From contig DF236952.1 in assembly GCA_000708835.1 (NCBI GenBank), forward strand, positions 164,674-228,673: a DNA stretch of 64,000 nucleotides, given 5' to 3'. Source of the stretch: Klebsormidium nitens. Taxonomy: Eukaryota > Streptophyta > Klebsormidiophyceae > Klebsormidiales > Klebsormidiaceae. The stretch's first letter is position 1, and each line of letters starts with the position of its first letter. The position numbers and the translations under genes are program-made. The notes under the pieces are model-generated. The model had not been told where the DNA came from and did not search any database. It was given only the letters and a program-made list of their open reading frames with translations. Positions 1 to 12,200 of the stretch are shown in pieces.

Positions 1-291
1 ACCTTTAGGTGAATGTCCTCACCACACCAAGCCATAAATCCTACACCAGATTGTCTTGCAATCATTCAAGAGGGAGTTCTGGTTTCAAATTTTACATCAA
101 AATGGTTACAGGGGGAACCAGAGAAGGAGCACTCTCGACGAAAAGCTTTGGATCGGTTCTGTGAGAACGAAAGACGGAATCGAGAACTCTCAAGTTCCAT
201 TTCTTCTGGAACATTAGAGCTTCCTGTTGAAATGAGTCCCCACTTTTGTACCGTAAGTTCGTGACACTTGTGCGCAAGCTGCTTTTTGCAG
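1..291 (+). other. Left edge, probably intron of the TOPRIM-helicase gene
   Basis: No protein-coding segment can be supported here. The first recognisable coding exon of the helicase gene begins at 292 after a pyrimidine-rich tract and a CAG acceptor. A possible exon end lies at about position 8, before GTGAAT, but there are too few bases to assign it. The start codon and any N-terminal domain of the gene are therefore outside the window. Confidence 0.5.
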
Positions 292-3200
292 ATCAAGGGG
301 GCCGAGAAAGTTTTTTACGGCATCGATGACGTCATCGACAGCGAGACGGTCATCATTGTGGAAGGCGAGATGGACAAGTTGGCCCTGGAAGAGGCCGGCT
401 ACAGGAACTGCGTCAGCGTGCCAGGTCAGTGTTACATCACCACTGCTCTCATTAATGCCTGCGCATCTCATCCTTTTCAAAAGGCCGTTAAATTGGAACT
501 TGCTCTTTCCAAGCTGGAAGTTACGTTGTTCAGCCCAACCTCACTCCCGGTTCGCCTTAAATCAGTTCGACCTTGTCGTCCACCTTCCTTAGACACATGC
601 CGCTTACGGGGTGAATTCGTTCTTCTTGATCCGGTTGTCTGGGACCAATGGAGAGGTGTGTTACGCTGGGGACGTGTGCCCCTGTATGCTAAACTTGAAA
701 ATTGTAAAACCAGATATGCAGTTGAAGTTTCAATGAACAATCAGGTCCCTTCGCAGATTTCCTCCATCTTAAAGGGCTTCCGCCTCTTCTCGCCGGGAGT
801 AGAAATGGGCCCGTGCTTGCCACGTCGCTTTGGAGACTTAGCGTTCACTTACGAAGCCTCACAACTGTCCGCACGAAATGCTTACGAACTCTTTGGCTCA
901 TGCTGCTTTCAGAGCACAACGTCGTTGCCCTAACCTTATTCAAAGATCTTATTCAAAAGTGTTGTGTCTGCAGATGGGGCTCCCGCCAAGGTATCATCAG
1001 ACCCGTCCGCGCCAACCCCTTTCAGTGATCGTAAGTACTCATACGTCTGGACCTGCCAAGAAGACCTCAGCAAAGCGTCCAAATTCGTACTCGCAACGGA
1101 TGCGGACGGTCCGGGGCAGGCGCTGGCCGAGGAGTTGGCGCGTCGGCTGGGCCGGGAGAAATGCTGGCGGGTTAATTGGCCGTTTATGCCCGACGGGAGG
1201 CGGGTTAAGGACGCTAACGAGGCGCTTATGGCACTCGGAAGGGCGGGGGTGAAAGCGGCAGTTGAGGGGGCTGAGCCGGTTCCAGCTGTCCAGACTTCGG
1301 ACCCTGACCCAGCTGTAGATGGGGCTTCCCACGAGCAGACAAGGATTAGTGGGTCCGGGGTAGACGCGGGGTCAGGGTCTCGGGGCGAAGTACCGGGATC
1401 TGGGGTCAATGACGCGGGGCGGAACGAGATGGGTAAATTGTTCGAAAGTACAAAGAGGGGAAGCGGATCTGAAAGACCGAAGGAGACGAGGCCAGTTTTG
1501 CAAGCCTCTAGCAAAGGTCCTGGTGGGTCGCAACACTTTGCGGGAACAGCTCCAAGGTTCGGAAGCGCAAAAGGGGGCTCGTTCTCACCCGGCAGTGTAT
1601 CCACGAGAGCAGCGGCTCTGCGTGCGATACCAGGGCCGGTGGAGACAGGCACCGGGCTCGGATGGTCGTCGTCCCATCTAAAGGTCCGTTCCCTGTCGAC
1701 AAGGTCCAACGGTTTCGTTTGCAGCGCAGTGCGCGGCGGTCAAGGGGAAGCCGCGCACAGCAACGGGGAGGCGGCGGGGGACGAAGACGTGGCTTTGGAC
1801 GGGAAGCCAGTGGCGCCACTTGTGAAGCGAGGCGCGCTGGCCATTCCTCGGAGGAGGTCGGCGGTTGTGGTAGGAAAAGGGGGTGGGGAGCAGCCTTTGG
1901 GGAGTAGTGAGTCGCTGCATTTTGCAGCAAGGAATGATGAGGAGAGTGAGAGCGCGGAACGATTTACTGCTCGGGTCGGAGTAAGTTCGGAAAGTGAGCG
2001 GGTTGTAAATTGGTGGGAAAAGGAGTTCCCCGGCGTTGTTTCCCCTGGATACTTGGAGCCGCGGCAGAATCCGGCGACTGGGCGACGAGCTTTCATACCG
2101 GATGCGGAAGCACGGGCAATTGGGGGGCAGAACGGAGGGTCTGCTGACGCACCAAAAGTGCGGAAAGTCAGGCTACGGAGGACAAAGAGTGCGCCAACGC
2201 TGGAGGGTAGCGGAGGAAATAATCTGACAGCATCGCAGGCGCCTCTACCAAGTTTGTTTCGGACAAATGCGGGTGTTTCCACCAAGCAGGGAGAGGGTTT
2301 GCACAAGGGTGCAGATCCGGGCAGAGGACACGTTACAAGCGCGGGGAAACAAGGGTCCAATGGCGTGGTCGGTGATTCAGCCCCGGTCGGAATCAAAAGA
2401 GTCGCGAAGACCCTTCCTGACGGTACAGACCGTACTCGAGCAATATCAACCACAGCCGGCTCAAACACTGCGTCTGAAAGCGGTGCGATTGCGGGTTCGC
2501 CAGCGAGTTCGGACCTGACAACCGAGCGGACGCAACACGGGGAGAGCGAATCGGACGGCCCCCCGAGCAGTCCGGCAGCGTCCGGACTGAACGAGGAGCA
2601 GCTGGCGGCGGTGTTTGCCCCGGTGGGTCCAGTGCGCGTGGTGGCGGGACCCGGGTCAGGGAAAACCAAGGTGCTGACCAACCGGGTTGCGCACCTGGTG
2701 CTCGACCGGGGGGTGAAGCCCTGGAACACGCTGGTAAGTGCGGCCCGGGAAGTGTGTTTCGGTCTTTGGGTTTGTGAAACATTCAGATTAAGGCAGTTCG
2801 AGAATTGTTGGCAAACGCACTCGCGGTGATGTCTGACCAACGTGCTGATCACTGACGCCTCCTGGAAACGTTTGGATAAGAGCGGGTCAAATCTGGTCCG
2901 GGAAAACCAAGGTGCTATCCAACTGGGTTGCGCACTTGGTGCTTGACCGGGGGGTGAAGCCCTGCTGATAAGTGCGGCCTAGGAAAATGTCTCGGGCTGT
3001 CGAATTTCATGAACTCTTGACTAAAAGAAGGTGAGCCTTTGAACATGCTAATAAGTGCGGCCCTAGGGAAGCTTCCCGAGATGTTGAATTTGACGATTGT
3101 TTGGAGAACAGCGAATCGAGAGGACCATCAACAAAATGGACTTGCCGTGTTATTTGACGGCTCTCTTGCGCCTGTTGCTTGTCCTTCTTGTTTTGCAAAG

Positions 3201-6200
3201 CCTGCAAGGAATCCTTTTCGCGTAAGCAGCATACTTTTGTTCTCGTTGGGCCCTTTGAGCCGTTCTTGCAAAACTAGCAAATGGTTTATTTTGGACTAGC
3301 ACGGGTCCTTTTATCTCTTGAGCCAAACGGTACTCCCAACCCCCCAGTCTCCAAAAAGCCGCGTCCTTCACCTCCTCATCAAAGCGGGTCAAATCTCCAC
3401 CGTGGAAAAAGGAAAAGGTGGGTACCGCAGGAACCGTCCCACCTGACGAAGTCTGAGCCTGACATAAAATTGGAACATAAAATTGGAATTTGTGTATCTG
3501 TATCCCACTCCTTTCGCTACTGCAGAGCATCACTTTCACCAATAAGGCGGCCTACGAGATGCGGGAGCGGCTCGGCATAATGCTCGACGAGCACATGGCC
3601 AGCCGACTTGCGGTACGAACCGCTGGTCTCTGTCTTGAGCTTGTCGGTTATTCTTTGTATCGTGATCTTGCGCGGGCATGAAATTGCTGCGGTTTTGGTT
3701 TGGTTAAGTCTGATGCTCGTGTCTTGCGAAAGATCACTGCAGAGCGTGTGATGCTTGCCACTTGCTCTGCTTTCAGTCTCAGTACGCTCTGACTGTGCAT
3801 TCAAACCCTTCTTTTGGACTTGGCTTTTGGATCGATCTACGACTCTGCCCATCATTGCTTGTTGGTGGCTTCTTTATGCTTCCACTGCAAGTCGTTCATC
3901 CTTCTGGAGATTACACTACACTTTCACTTGTTTTGGACACCTTCGAGCAAGGAACAAAGTAACCTTGGGTCCTCAAACGTATAGGAGGACATCCTCGCAA
4001 CTCTTCTAGTCAATCTCGGCATTGTATCGGTTGATGTTTCCAGCAATGAGTCGGCATCTTCTTGTCCCGGGATCTTATGGAATTCCGATACCGCACCCTT
4101 TCTTGTTCTCGCGTTCTGGTCAGGTTCTCGGTTACGTTCTTGCGTCTTTCGTTTCTCGCGAGAGAGACGACTTCGTAACGGTCCGAAGCACTGTAAAACT
4201 ACCGAAAAACCAATGCATGGACAAATCCTTGCACTTTTGCTACGATCTCTTTGGACTGAGCGTCGAGGACCTATGATGTCTAAGTATCAGTATCGCTGTC
4301 GTAGACACCACCTGTGGTAACAGCGGGCGGTGTCAATGGCGACTCCTTGATTGCTGAGGTCCACATCCTGACACTATCGGTATGGCTGCCGCCAGTATTC
4401 ACCTTCTTTCTCAATCGCTGTTTTAGATCAGGATCTTCAACCTGGGACTGTGATTTGCAACACTTTTTTTTTGTCTTACTTCTTACATGTTACATCACCT
4501 GTTGTGGCGTCTCGAGATTACAGATGTTGCTCGCTCTCGCGTGTTCAAATAAAACCTTTCTCTCAGTCTATGAGGTCAGACCTCGACGCCCGCGAAAGCA
4601 GAAGCCGTCTTGCTCAAAAGTGTGCTTGACGATTGGTTGTTGCACATAGTACTAGGTATCGGTCCTGAGTGCTTCTGACAGAGGATTAGAGTCGCAGAGT
4701 GCGATTGAGTGGGTCGGCATGTCTTATGTCTTCCAAGCTTCTGACGATTCGAGCGCTGTAAATCTGGCAGGTAAGTCGACGGGATTTGTTGCGACTCTCG
4801 TTGCCAAAAGCGATGCATCCAGCCGAAAGACGAGCAGTCCGCTTATCTTGCCTACGTCTAGTCTATGTTCGTATTGTCAAGTCTATATTCGCGCTGAAGA
4901 AAAGTCGTAAACAAGACATCTTTCTCAGTGCTCAGGTTAATCCTCTTCCTAAAGTAAGTTGGTTATCAGGCCCAATAGCTTCGTGCCACGTGTCCGCAGG
5001 TGGGCACCTTCCACGGCATCTGTGCGCGCATCCTGCGCAAGTCCGTCGCGAGCATGCCCGACTGCGGCCGGACCACGACTTACGTCATCTATGACGAAAC
5101 CGACTCCGCGTCCCTCCTCCGCAACATTCTCAAGAAGGTACGCTGCGAGTCAATGCAACTGATCAGCATTCTCAAGCTTCTTTCGGAATTTTACTCGACG
5201 TGGCGAAGTTCTTGGTCAGCTTGCTTCTCCCAACCGCCGCAGGTCAGGCTGCCGTATTGCTCTTTAACGCTGTTTCAGCGCAGGGTGTCCTCTGCCCCGA
5301 TCCGCAGAGCAAAAGAATCCGCCAGTGTGGATTAGAATCTTTTTGAAGGCTTGAAAGCTCCCGACCCTTGCACATCTTCTACCCTTGAAAGGAGAGTGGT
5401 TCATCTGGACGGCTTTGAATCCGAACTTGCACAAGGCTTTGACGATTCCACGTCTTTAGCTTACGATTCTCTCGATTCGGCTTTTCAACTTAGTCGTTGC
5501 AGCTGAGCCTGTCAATCGGCACTGAGGTGCCCCTGACGGTCTCATCTGCTTGAGCTGATTGGCTATATATTTTGAGTAACCCTTAACAACTTAAGCGTTT
5601 ACCTGGACGGCAGCTGACTCGCGTGTTCCCACCTCCTCAGGTCCCGCGTTTCGACCCGGCAAAGATGAGTGTGAAGGACCTCATGGACCGTCTCGGGAAA
5701 GAAAAGGCGTGGCGGCTCAGGCGAGAGATCGACGGCCGCCAGCAGGGGGATCCCTCCGGCCGCCACGTAGTCCCACTGAAGTCAGCACTTGTCAGCGCAG
5801 GAGGGGAGGAGTCTCCCTTGGGGATGGATCCCATACTCCAGTCCATAGCTGCACAGTATGAGGTTTGTGCTACCAACGTTACTCTTCTTGCTCTTCTTCC
5901 TTGCAGCTTTGCGCTGGTGTGCCTCTTTCGGGCTTATACTGAGCTCTCAGTGCTTAAGCGTCTGTTTGCATGAAAGGGTTACTCGGGTTCACAAGCTGCA
6001 TCTTCATGTTTTGTCCATGCCTCTAGATTTTTCCTTCAGCTTACCTTCTCATCCATTATGTGGAGGCAAGCTGGTTGTCGTTGTCGATATGGCACATCAC
6101 GTGCTCGAGGTCAAACTGACGTTCCTAACCCAGCTTTCCCCTTGGTCTGTGCGTGTGGTGCGGTAGATAGCCTGATCTGAACTCTTCAACTCGTTCCGCA

Positions 6201-9200
6201 GCTCGAACTTCGCAATACTGCGCGATCGCTCGAAGACCGATGCAAGAAGTAATTTGTAGCCTAAACCAATTCCTGATTTGATTCCGCTGATCTGCTTGAG
6301 GACCGATGTAAGAGAGTAGCTTAACGCAACTCCCAACCTAACTTCGCAGGCCGAGCTTCGCAAGTGCAACGCATTCGACTTTATGGACCTGCTGATATGG
6401 GCCGTTCGGCTGCTGCGTTCGTGTCCGTCCGAACTGCAGGTGAGCCCGAATCTTGGCCGTGCCTTTGACCCCTGTGCTCACGTCTTCTCAACACTTGTCG
6501 TTGGAGGCCCGGCCCGTTCGGATGCGCGGATTTGGAACACCCGCAGTCCACACGTCAAACGTTTTGAGGTGGTCAATTAGTCAGCGTCCCCAACCCTTCC
6601 AATCGGGGAGGCATCCTAGGGCTTGCGGCACCTGTATTTGGCGATAAAGTTCTGCACGTTACCAGCCAGGGCGGCTCCTGGGTTATAACTTGAAACTCGA
6701 GCCCTAGGTTACCAAGTCAACAGTTGAAGAGCCAATCAAGTTGAATCACAGTGCGGGCACCATATTTGGGACGCGTTCCAGGGTAACATCCGTCGATTCC
6801 CGAGCTGCTGCCGTCTGCTGGGCTGGAAGACGAACGATTCTGAAACAAACATCCTGAAGCTTCCATGAATCAAGCCTCAAGTATTCTCAATACTGACATA
6901 CTGGAGGCTGTCGCACCTTTAAGTGGACGAATTGCAAGACACAGACTCCGCACAGAACGAGCTGGTGCAGCTGATAGAATCTTTCAGTAGGGCAGTCGTT
7001 CTTTGAAAGTCTGAACATTCAATTTCAAAACAGATCTCGCCTACTGCTGGTGCCACCTTCTGGTGGACGACTTTCAGGACACGGTTGTCTGCAATGATTG
7101 CTGCAATCATGCCATTACTGCTGCAATAAAAAGTGCGACTTTAACACAGTCCTCGAAATGCACGCATTTGAAAAGTAGGATCCAAAAGCATCAAGGAATC
7201 TGCCAATACACTGTAGGCGTACCGCAACTTATGGCAGCATCTTTTGGGTGGACGAGTTCCAAAAGACGAATTTCGCCCAGTACGAGCTGGTGCCCTGAGC
7301 AAACTTCCAGAATCACAGCCCATGTTATTTGGATTAAAGAACTGAAATATATACTCGACTATTGTTGTAGGCGTACCGCGAGTTATGGCAGCATCTTCTG
7401 GTGGACGAATTCCAGGACACGGACTTCGCCCAGTACGAGCTGGTGCGACTCTTGGGCGAGAAGAACCAGAGCGTGTTCGTTGTGGGCGACATGGACCAGT
7501 CTATCTACGGGTGGAGGGGCGCCGACTTCCGCAACATGCAGCTGCTGTTCGAACGGGACTTCCCAGGGGGGCATGATTACCAGGTGAAATGGGAATGGGT
7601 TGTGAAATGATTGGTTGTAAGTGTAGCTGTCAGTACTTAGAAAGAGTGTTTGCGGGTGCTCATTTCAGGGTCGAAGGTATCAAAAGCTGCGGACCTTGGA
7701 GGCAAAATATTGCTTTGCAGCCAGGTTGATTTTTAAGTTTTACTTCGCATACTCCGTGGAAAGATGTACCGTCTCCTGTGTTGCCTTTTCGGTCAGTGCC
7801 GGGGTTTCTTATGGATACTGCATATTCGTGTGCTCTTCTGCTCACCATAAAGCTCCGTATCCTCTATGTCATTGCCGTCAAGACTGGTTGCTTTTCGATC
7901 CTAATTCCCTCGTTCGGCAATCCCTGTGGCTCGCCGACACTGGTTACGTCCGGTTGCTTCTCCTCTGAGACCCTGAGCCCTTCGTTTGTATCGCGCTCAA
8001 AAGTGACCGCACATCCTTGCAGCTGCGGAAGAACTATCGTTCGACCAAAAACATTCTTCGGGCTGCTGAGGCCCTCATCCGGCAAAGCGAAGTGGATCGC
8101 ACGATTGGGCGGCACAAGCCGTTGCAACTGACCCCCACGAAGGTAGGTCGAGCAGCATTTCTGGAGATGGGTATCTCTGATGAAAGTTTCACATGGAGCT
8201 TCGAGCTTCCAAAGACTGGAGGATTTGGCAGTTAACGAGCAAAAGTGGGGCGAGTGACGCGTCTGCTTGCTCTTGAACGGAGGAACACGCTTTCTATGTA
8301 GCGCTGCGTTATGGTTGTCCCGCCTTTCTGTGAGTGTGACAAAGCACACGTGAAGAGCTTGGCCAGTCAAAGAGAGTCTTTGTTGCTTATATGATGGAAA
8401 AGTCAGGTCACTCGAACGGTCTTGGAAATTAGGGCGAAGCACCTGCAGAGTTCTGCAGAGGGAAAAGCTTCACTGGGCATGCAAAGAAAGGGTGGAGCCA
8501 CTTACGAGCTTTTCTGCAGTTTTTTGGGCAATGAGCTGCTAGCCGAGAGATGTCATCAAAGAACTTTTGGCCGGCGGGTGTGTCAAGATTTTGCCCGGGG
8601 CCCCTTCCTGGAATCCATAACAGAACTCCGGTTTTTGGTGTACAAACATCGAATCCTGCTTTTCTGCAGCCTCACGGGCCGGTCATCAAGTTCCTCGAGA
8701 GCGCAACGGACGATGAGGAGGCGGCAATGGTGGTGAGCCACGTGCAACTCCTCGTGTCGGCGCGGGGCCACTCCTGGGGGGACATGGCCATACTCTACCG
8801 CACCAACTCTCAGGCACGTGCACCCCCTAAATCAAACATTCTGTTCCGCGCCTAGTTTCTTCACTCTTAAGGGGACGTGGCGGTGCTCTTCCGCACCAAC
8901 TCCCAGGCAAGTGGCCCCCCCCCCCAATTGAAAATTCTGTTTCGCGCCGGGTTTGTGGCGGGTCCATGGCTGTGCCCTTCGCTGGCATTTCAGCCCCCCT
9001 GAATCGGGATTTCTATACCTACTTTGGAGCACTCCTGGGGGAACATGGTGGGGCTATTCGCAGGCACGTTATTCCCCCTGGTTCGGGGGTTCCGCACCAA
9101 GTTCGGATCATTCCTTGGGGAGCATGGCGGTGCTCTCTGCGGGCAATCTTACCCCTCTGAAGCGGAGCTTCTGTTTTGCAACTAGTTTAGATCCCTTTTG

Positions 9201-12200
9201 GGGGGACGTGGCGGTTCTCGACTACACCAAGGTCCCCCCCCAAAATGTAACGTCCACACTCATGCTGAGCCTACAAGTTACAGTTGCAAACTTTGTAAAT
9301 CGCCTTTCAATTTTCGAGCCTCAAAGTTAGGCCTGGTATACTCGAGGGACACGGCCGTGCTCTGCCGCACCAATAGTCTCAGGCATGGGCCCACACCTGG
9401 ATTGGTATCCTGTTTGCACGTCTCAAAATTCCATAATGACTCCTCCCTTTCGCTTGTTTCCTCCGTAGCTGATAGCTGATGATGCAGAGTAAAGCAAAAA
9501 GCGTTCATGGGGACAAAGGACCACCAAAGAGTGTGGCAAGCTGTCTAAAAATCCTCGTCAGCTGGTTCCCGAGGCTCTTAGGTTCATTCTGCGAGTCAAA
9601 GGGAGTGCGCAAGCTCTGCTTGCTTAAAAGACACTGCCAACTGCGAACGAGTGCTAGCTGCAAAGGCGCGCAAGGCCACGTTCAAGTCTACCGCCCTTGC
9701 GAATCGCTTTTTAAGGCTTCCAGATGTCATCGCTCGGAACTCGGACCCTCAAGACGTCAGACCGTTACAACGGAATCTTGTTGCATGCAGTCCCGCAAGT
9801 TCCAGCAGCAGCTGACTGCGCGGGGGATCCCCTTCGTGGTGGTAGGAGGGCTCAGCTTCTACGCACGAAAAGTGAGTACTTTTGAGCTTAGTTTTTTCTC
9901 GCCCAGTCTAGTTCGCGCCCTTGTTGAATCTGCGTCGAGCACTGCGTTTGGAAGGTTTACTTGCAGACTGCGCAAAGAGATATGGATGTCTTGCACAGGG
10001 GTCAGATCCATCATGTGCTTTGCTTTTTGCTTGACAGAAGGTGGAGAAGACCTCTGCAGGGCTTTGGATAAAAAAGGAAGCTGAAGCTGGATAATCTCTT
10101 CCTTGTTTCGCTGAGTGCAGGAGATCAAGGATATTATCTCCTATCTGAAGTTGATCGCCAACCCGCTGGACGAGGTCGCGCTTAACCGAGTGCTCAACGT
10201 TCCCAGCCGAGGTGAGAATGGCCTTTGTTGTCAGGACGTTCTCTGCTCGTCATTAAGGGGCTTGCAGTATCCTGTTACGGAAACAATCAGGAAGTGCTGC
10301 TGGACAGTCGCTTCCTTGCAAAGGCTCACAATCACTGCCCACCATTTGGATTAGCTGGGCAGCGTCGGAAATAAACTTGTCCCGCTTTCAATCTGGTTCT
10401 GCGCGTTACCAGCTCAAACCCGTTGAAACTTTTGAAACAATCCTCATGTAGGTTCACGAACAGACCGGGGTGCCTTCTGGCCGACTTTGAACGTCTGAGA
10501 TGTCGTCTCACTCTGCTCAGCAAAGTTCAGCGAAGCTTGACTTCCCCCTCTTTCAACCGCAGGGATTGGGGAGAAGTCGGTGGAGAAGCTTCAACTGTGG
10601 GCTGCCTCCCTTGACATGACGCTCCCGCAAGCCCTTCATGTAAGCGCATGCGCTCTTTCTTACTTCCGAAACAGTTACGACTATAGGGTTTCAGGGCTTT
10701 GAAAAGGAATCGTAGCAAGCTTCTATCATCCCGCTGTAGCATCCTTTCGCACAGCTTTCGTTGCGATCTGTCTGAGGACGAGCGACGGCGTGTCTTGGCT
10801 CTGCTGGGGCTGCATGCTGTCGCGTCCGTTGAAAAAGCATCCGAAGTCTCAGGAGGGCGTGTTTCTCAAAGTGTCGCCTTTTCGAGCACGGCACTTGACT
10901 GCAAGTGGCAGGTCCTTCACAAATTGCGACCACTCTTTCGCAGTGGTCTCGTCCCTCGCAAAAGCTCACCTACCCCCGAGCTTCTTTGCGGGAAAAGCGG
11001 TGTGTTGCGTTGTTCAACAGCATTGATTCATCCCGCTCTTCCATCACTTCTGGTCCTTCCATCTCGAGCTATCATTTCAGCTTTGCTTGGAAGCACTGGT
11101 TCTGCACGTTTTTAGCTTCTCGCAAATCGGCTTACTTTGCCGATTCTTTCACCTTTGTGGAACCCAGGGCATACTCGATCGACGCTTCCTCTTTATTCTG
11201 GCTGATAATACCGCCTTTGACTGTGCAGGAGTACCGGAAGCAGTTGCCAGACAGTCTCGCTCTCACCAGCCGAATCAAGTGAGTTCTGGCTCCAGTTAGC
11301 CTGCTCGGTCTTCGTGCTCTTGCACAATCTTCCTTATCGGTCTTGGAGAACTTTTCGTTGTCGCTGGAAAATAACCTCGGTAGCAGAGAAAAAGATTACC
11401 TATTCTATGAATGTAATGTGGGTCGGTTCGTGTGGTCAAATACCAGCCTCAGATCTGACGTGGACCAACATTAGCTACTTGACGGGTCCGTGTGCCAGAA
11501 ACGAGTAAGCGCCGGTGGAAGCCGTCGCCATGCCTTTGGACCGCGAATGTCGAAGTCCTTCAGTCCGTTCGCTAACAAGCCAATCCCTGAGCAAGCAAGC
11601 ATTGGAGGTGCTTGCGAATTCATTGACCTTGCAAGGCGGACGCGCCTTCTCAGAATTCATGTGCGTTTTGACTATTCTTGTTGGTTTCGTGCAGGTCTGC
11701 CGTGCAGCGGTTCACTCTGCTGATGGATCATTTGTCCGTGATGAGCCAAACCGAGTCGCTGGACGTGCTGATACGGGAGATTCTGCAGAGGTGAGGCGAT
11801 TGGAGGAACCATGCTTGATGCGCGTTTGGAGACAGATTGATAAATCAGGGAGGCGGTCCGACAGCCCCGCTGGTAAATCAAGAATTGGTGATCCTCAGTA
11901 CTTGCGATTCTCAGTTGCATTCAGACCTTGATCGTTCTTTCACAACAACCTACGAAAGTCCCTTGAACTATCGGGTGGGGTGATCAGCACAACAGCTGGT
12001 GCTTTCTCACACCTCGATGTTTCTGAGAAGATGCCTTTTCATGATTATAAGAAGCCTCTGTTCGTTGCTTTCCAGGACGGACTACGAGCAGCGTATCTTC
12101 GCGACCAGGACGGAGGACGATGACGGTCTTTGCAAGCTTTTCCAGCCCTTCCACTGGATTTTATCAAGATTGAACTGAAGTTGTCGCGTCCAATCTTCCA

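Noticed and set aside
936-2852. Long minus-strand open frames (257 and 370 codons) opposite the TOPRIM-linker exon
   Set aside because: They lie antisense to a GC-rich coding exon and encode low-complexity Pro/Ser/Arg sequence without domains; codon bias of the sense frame explains them.
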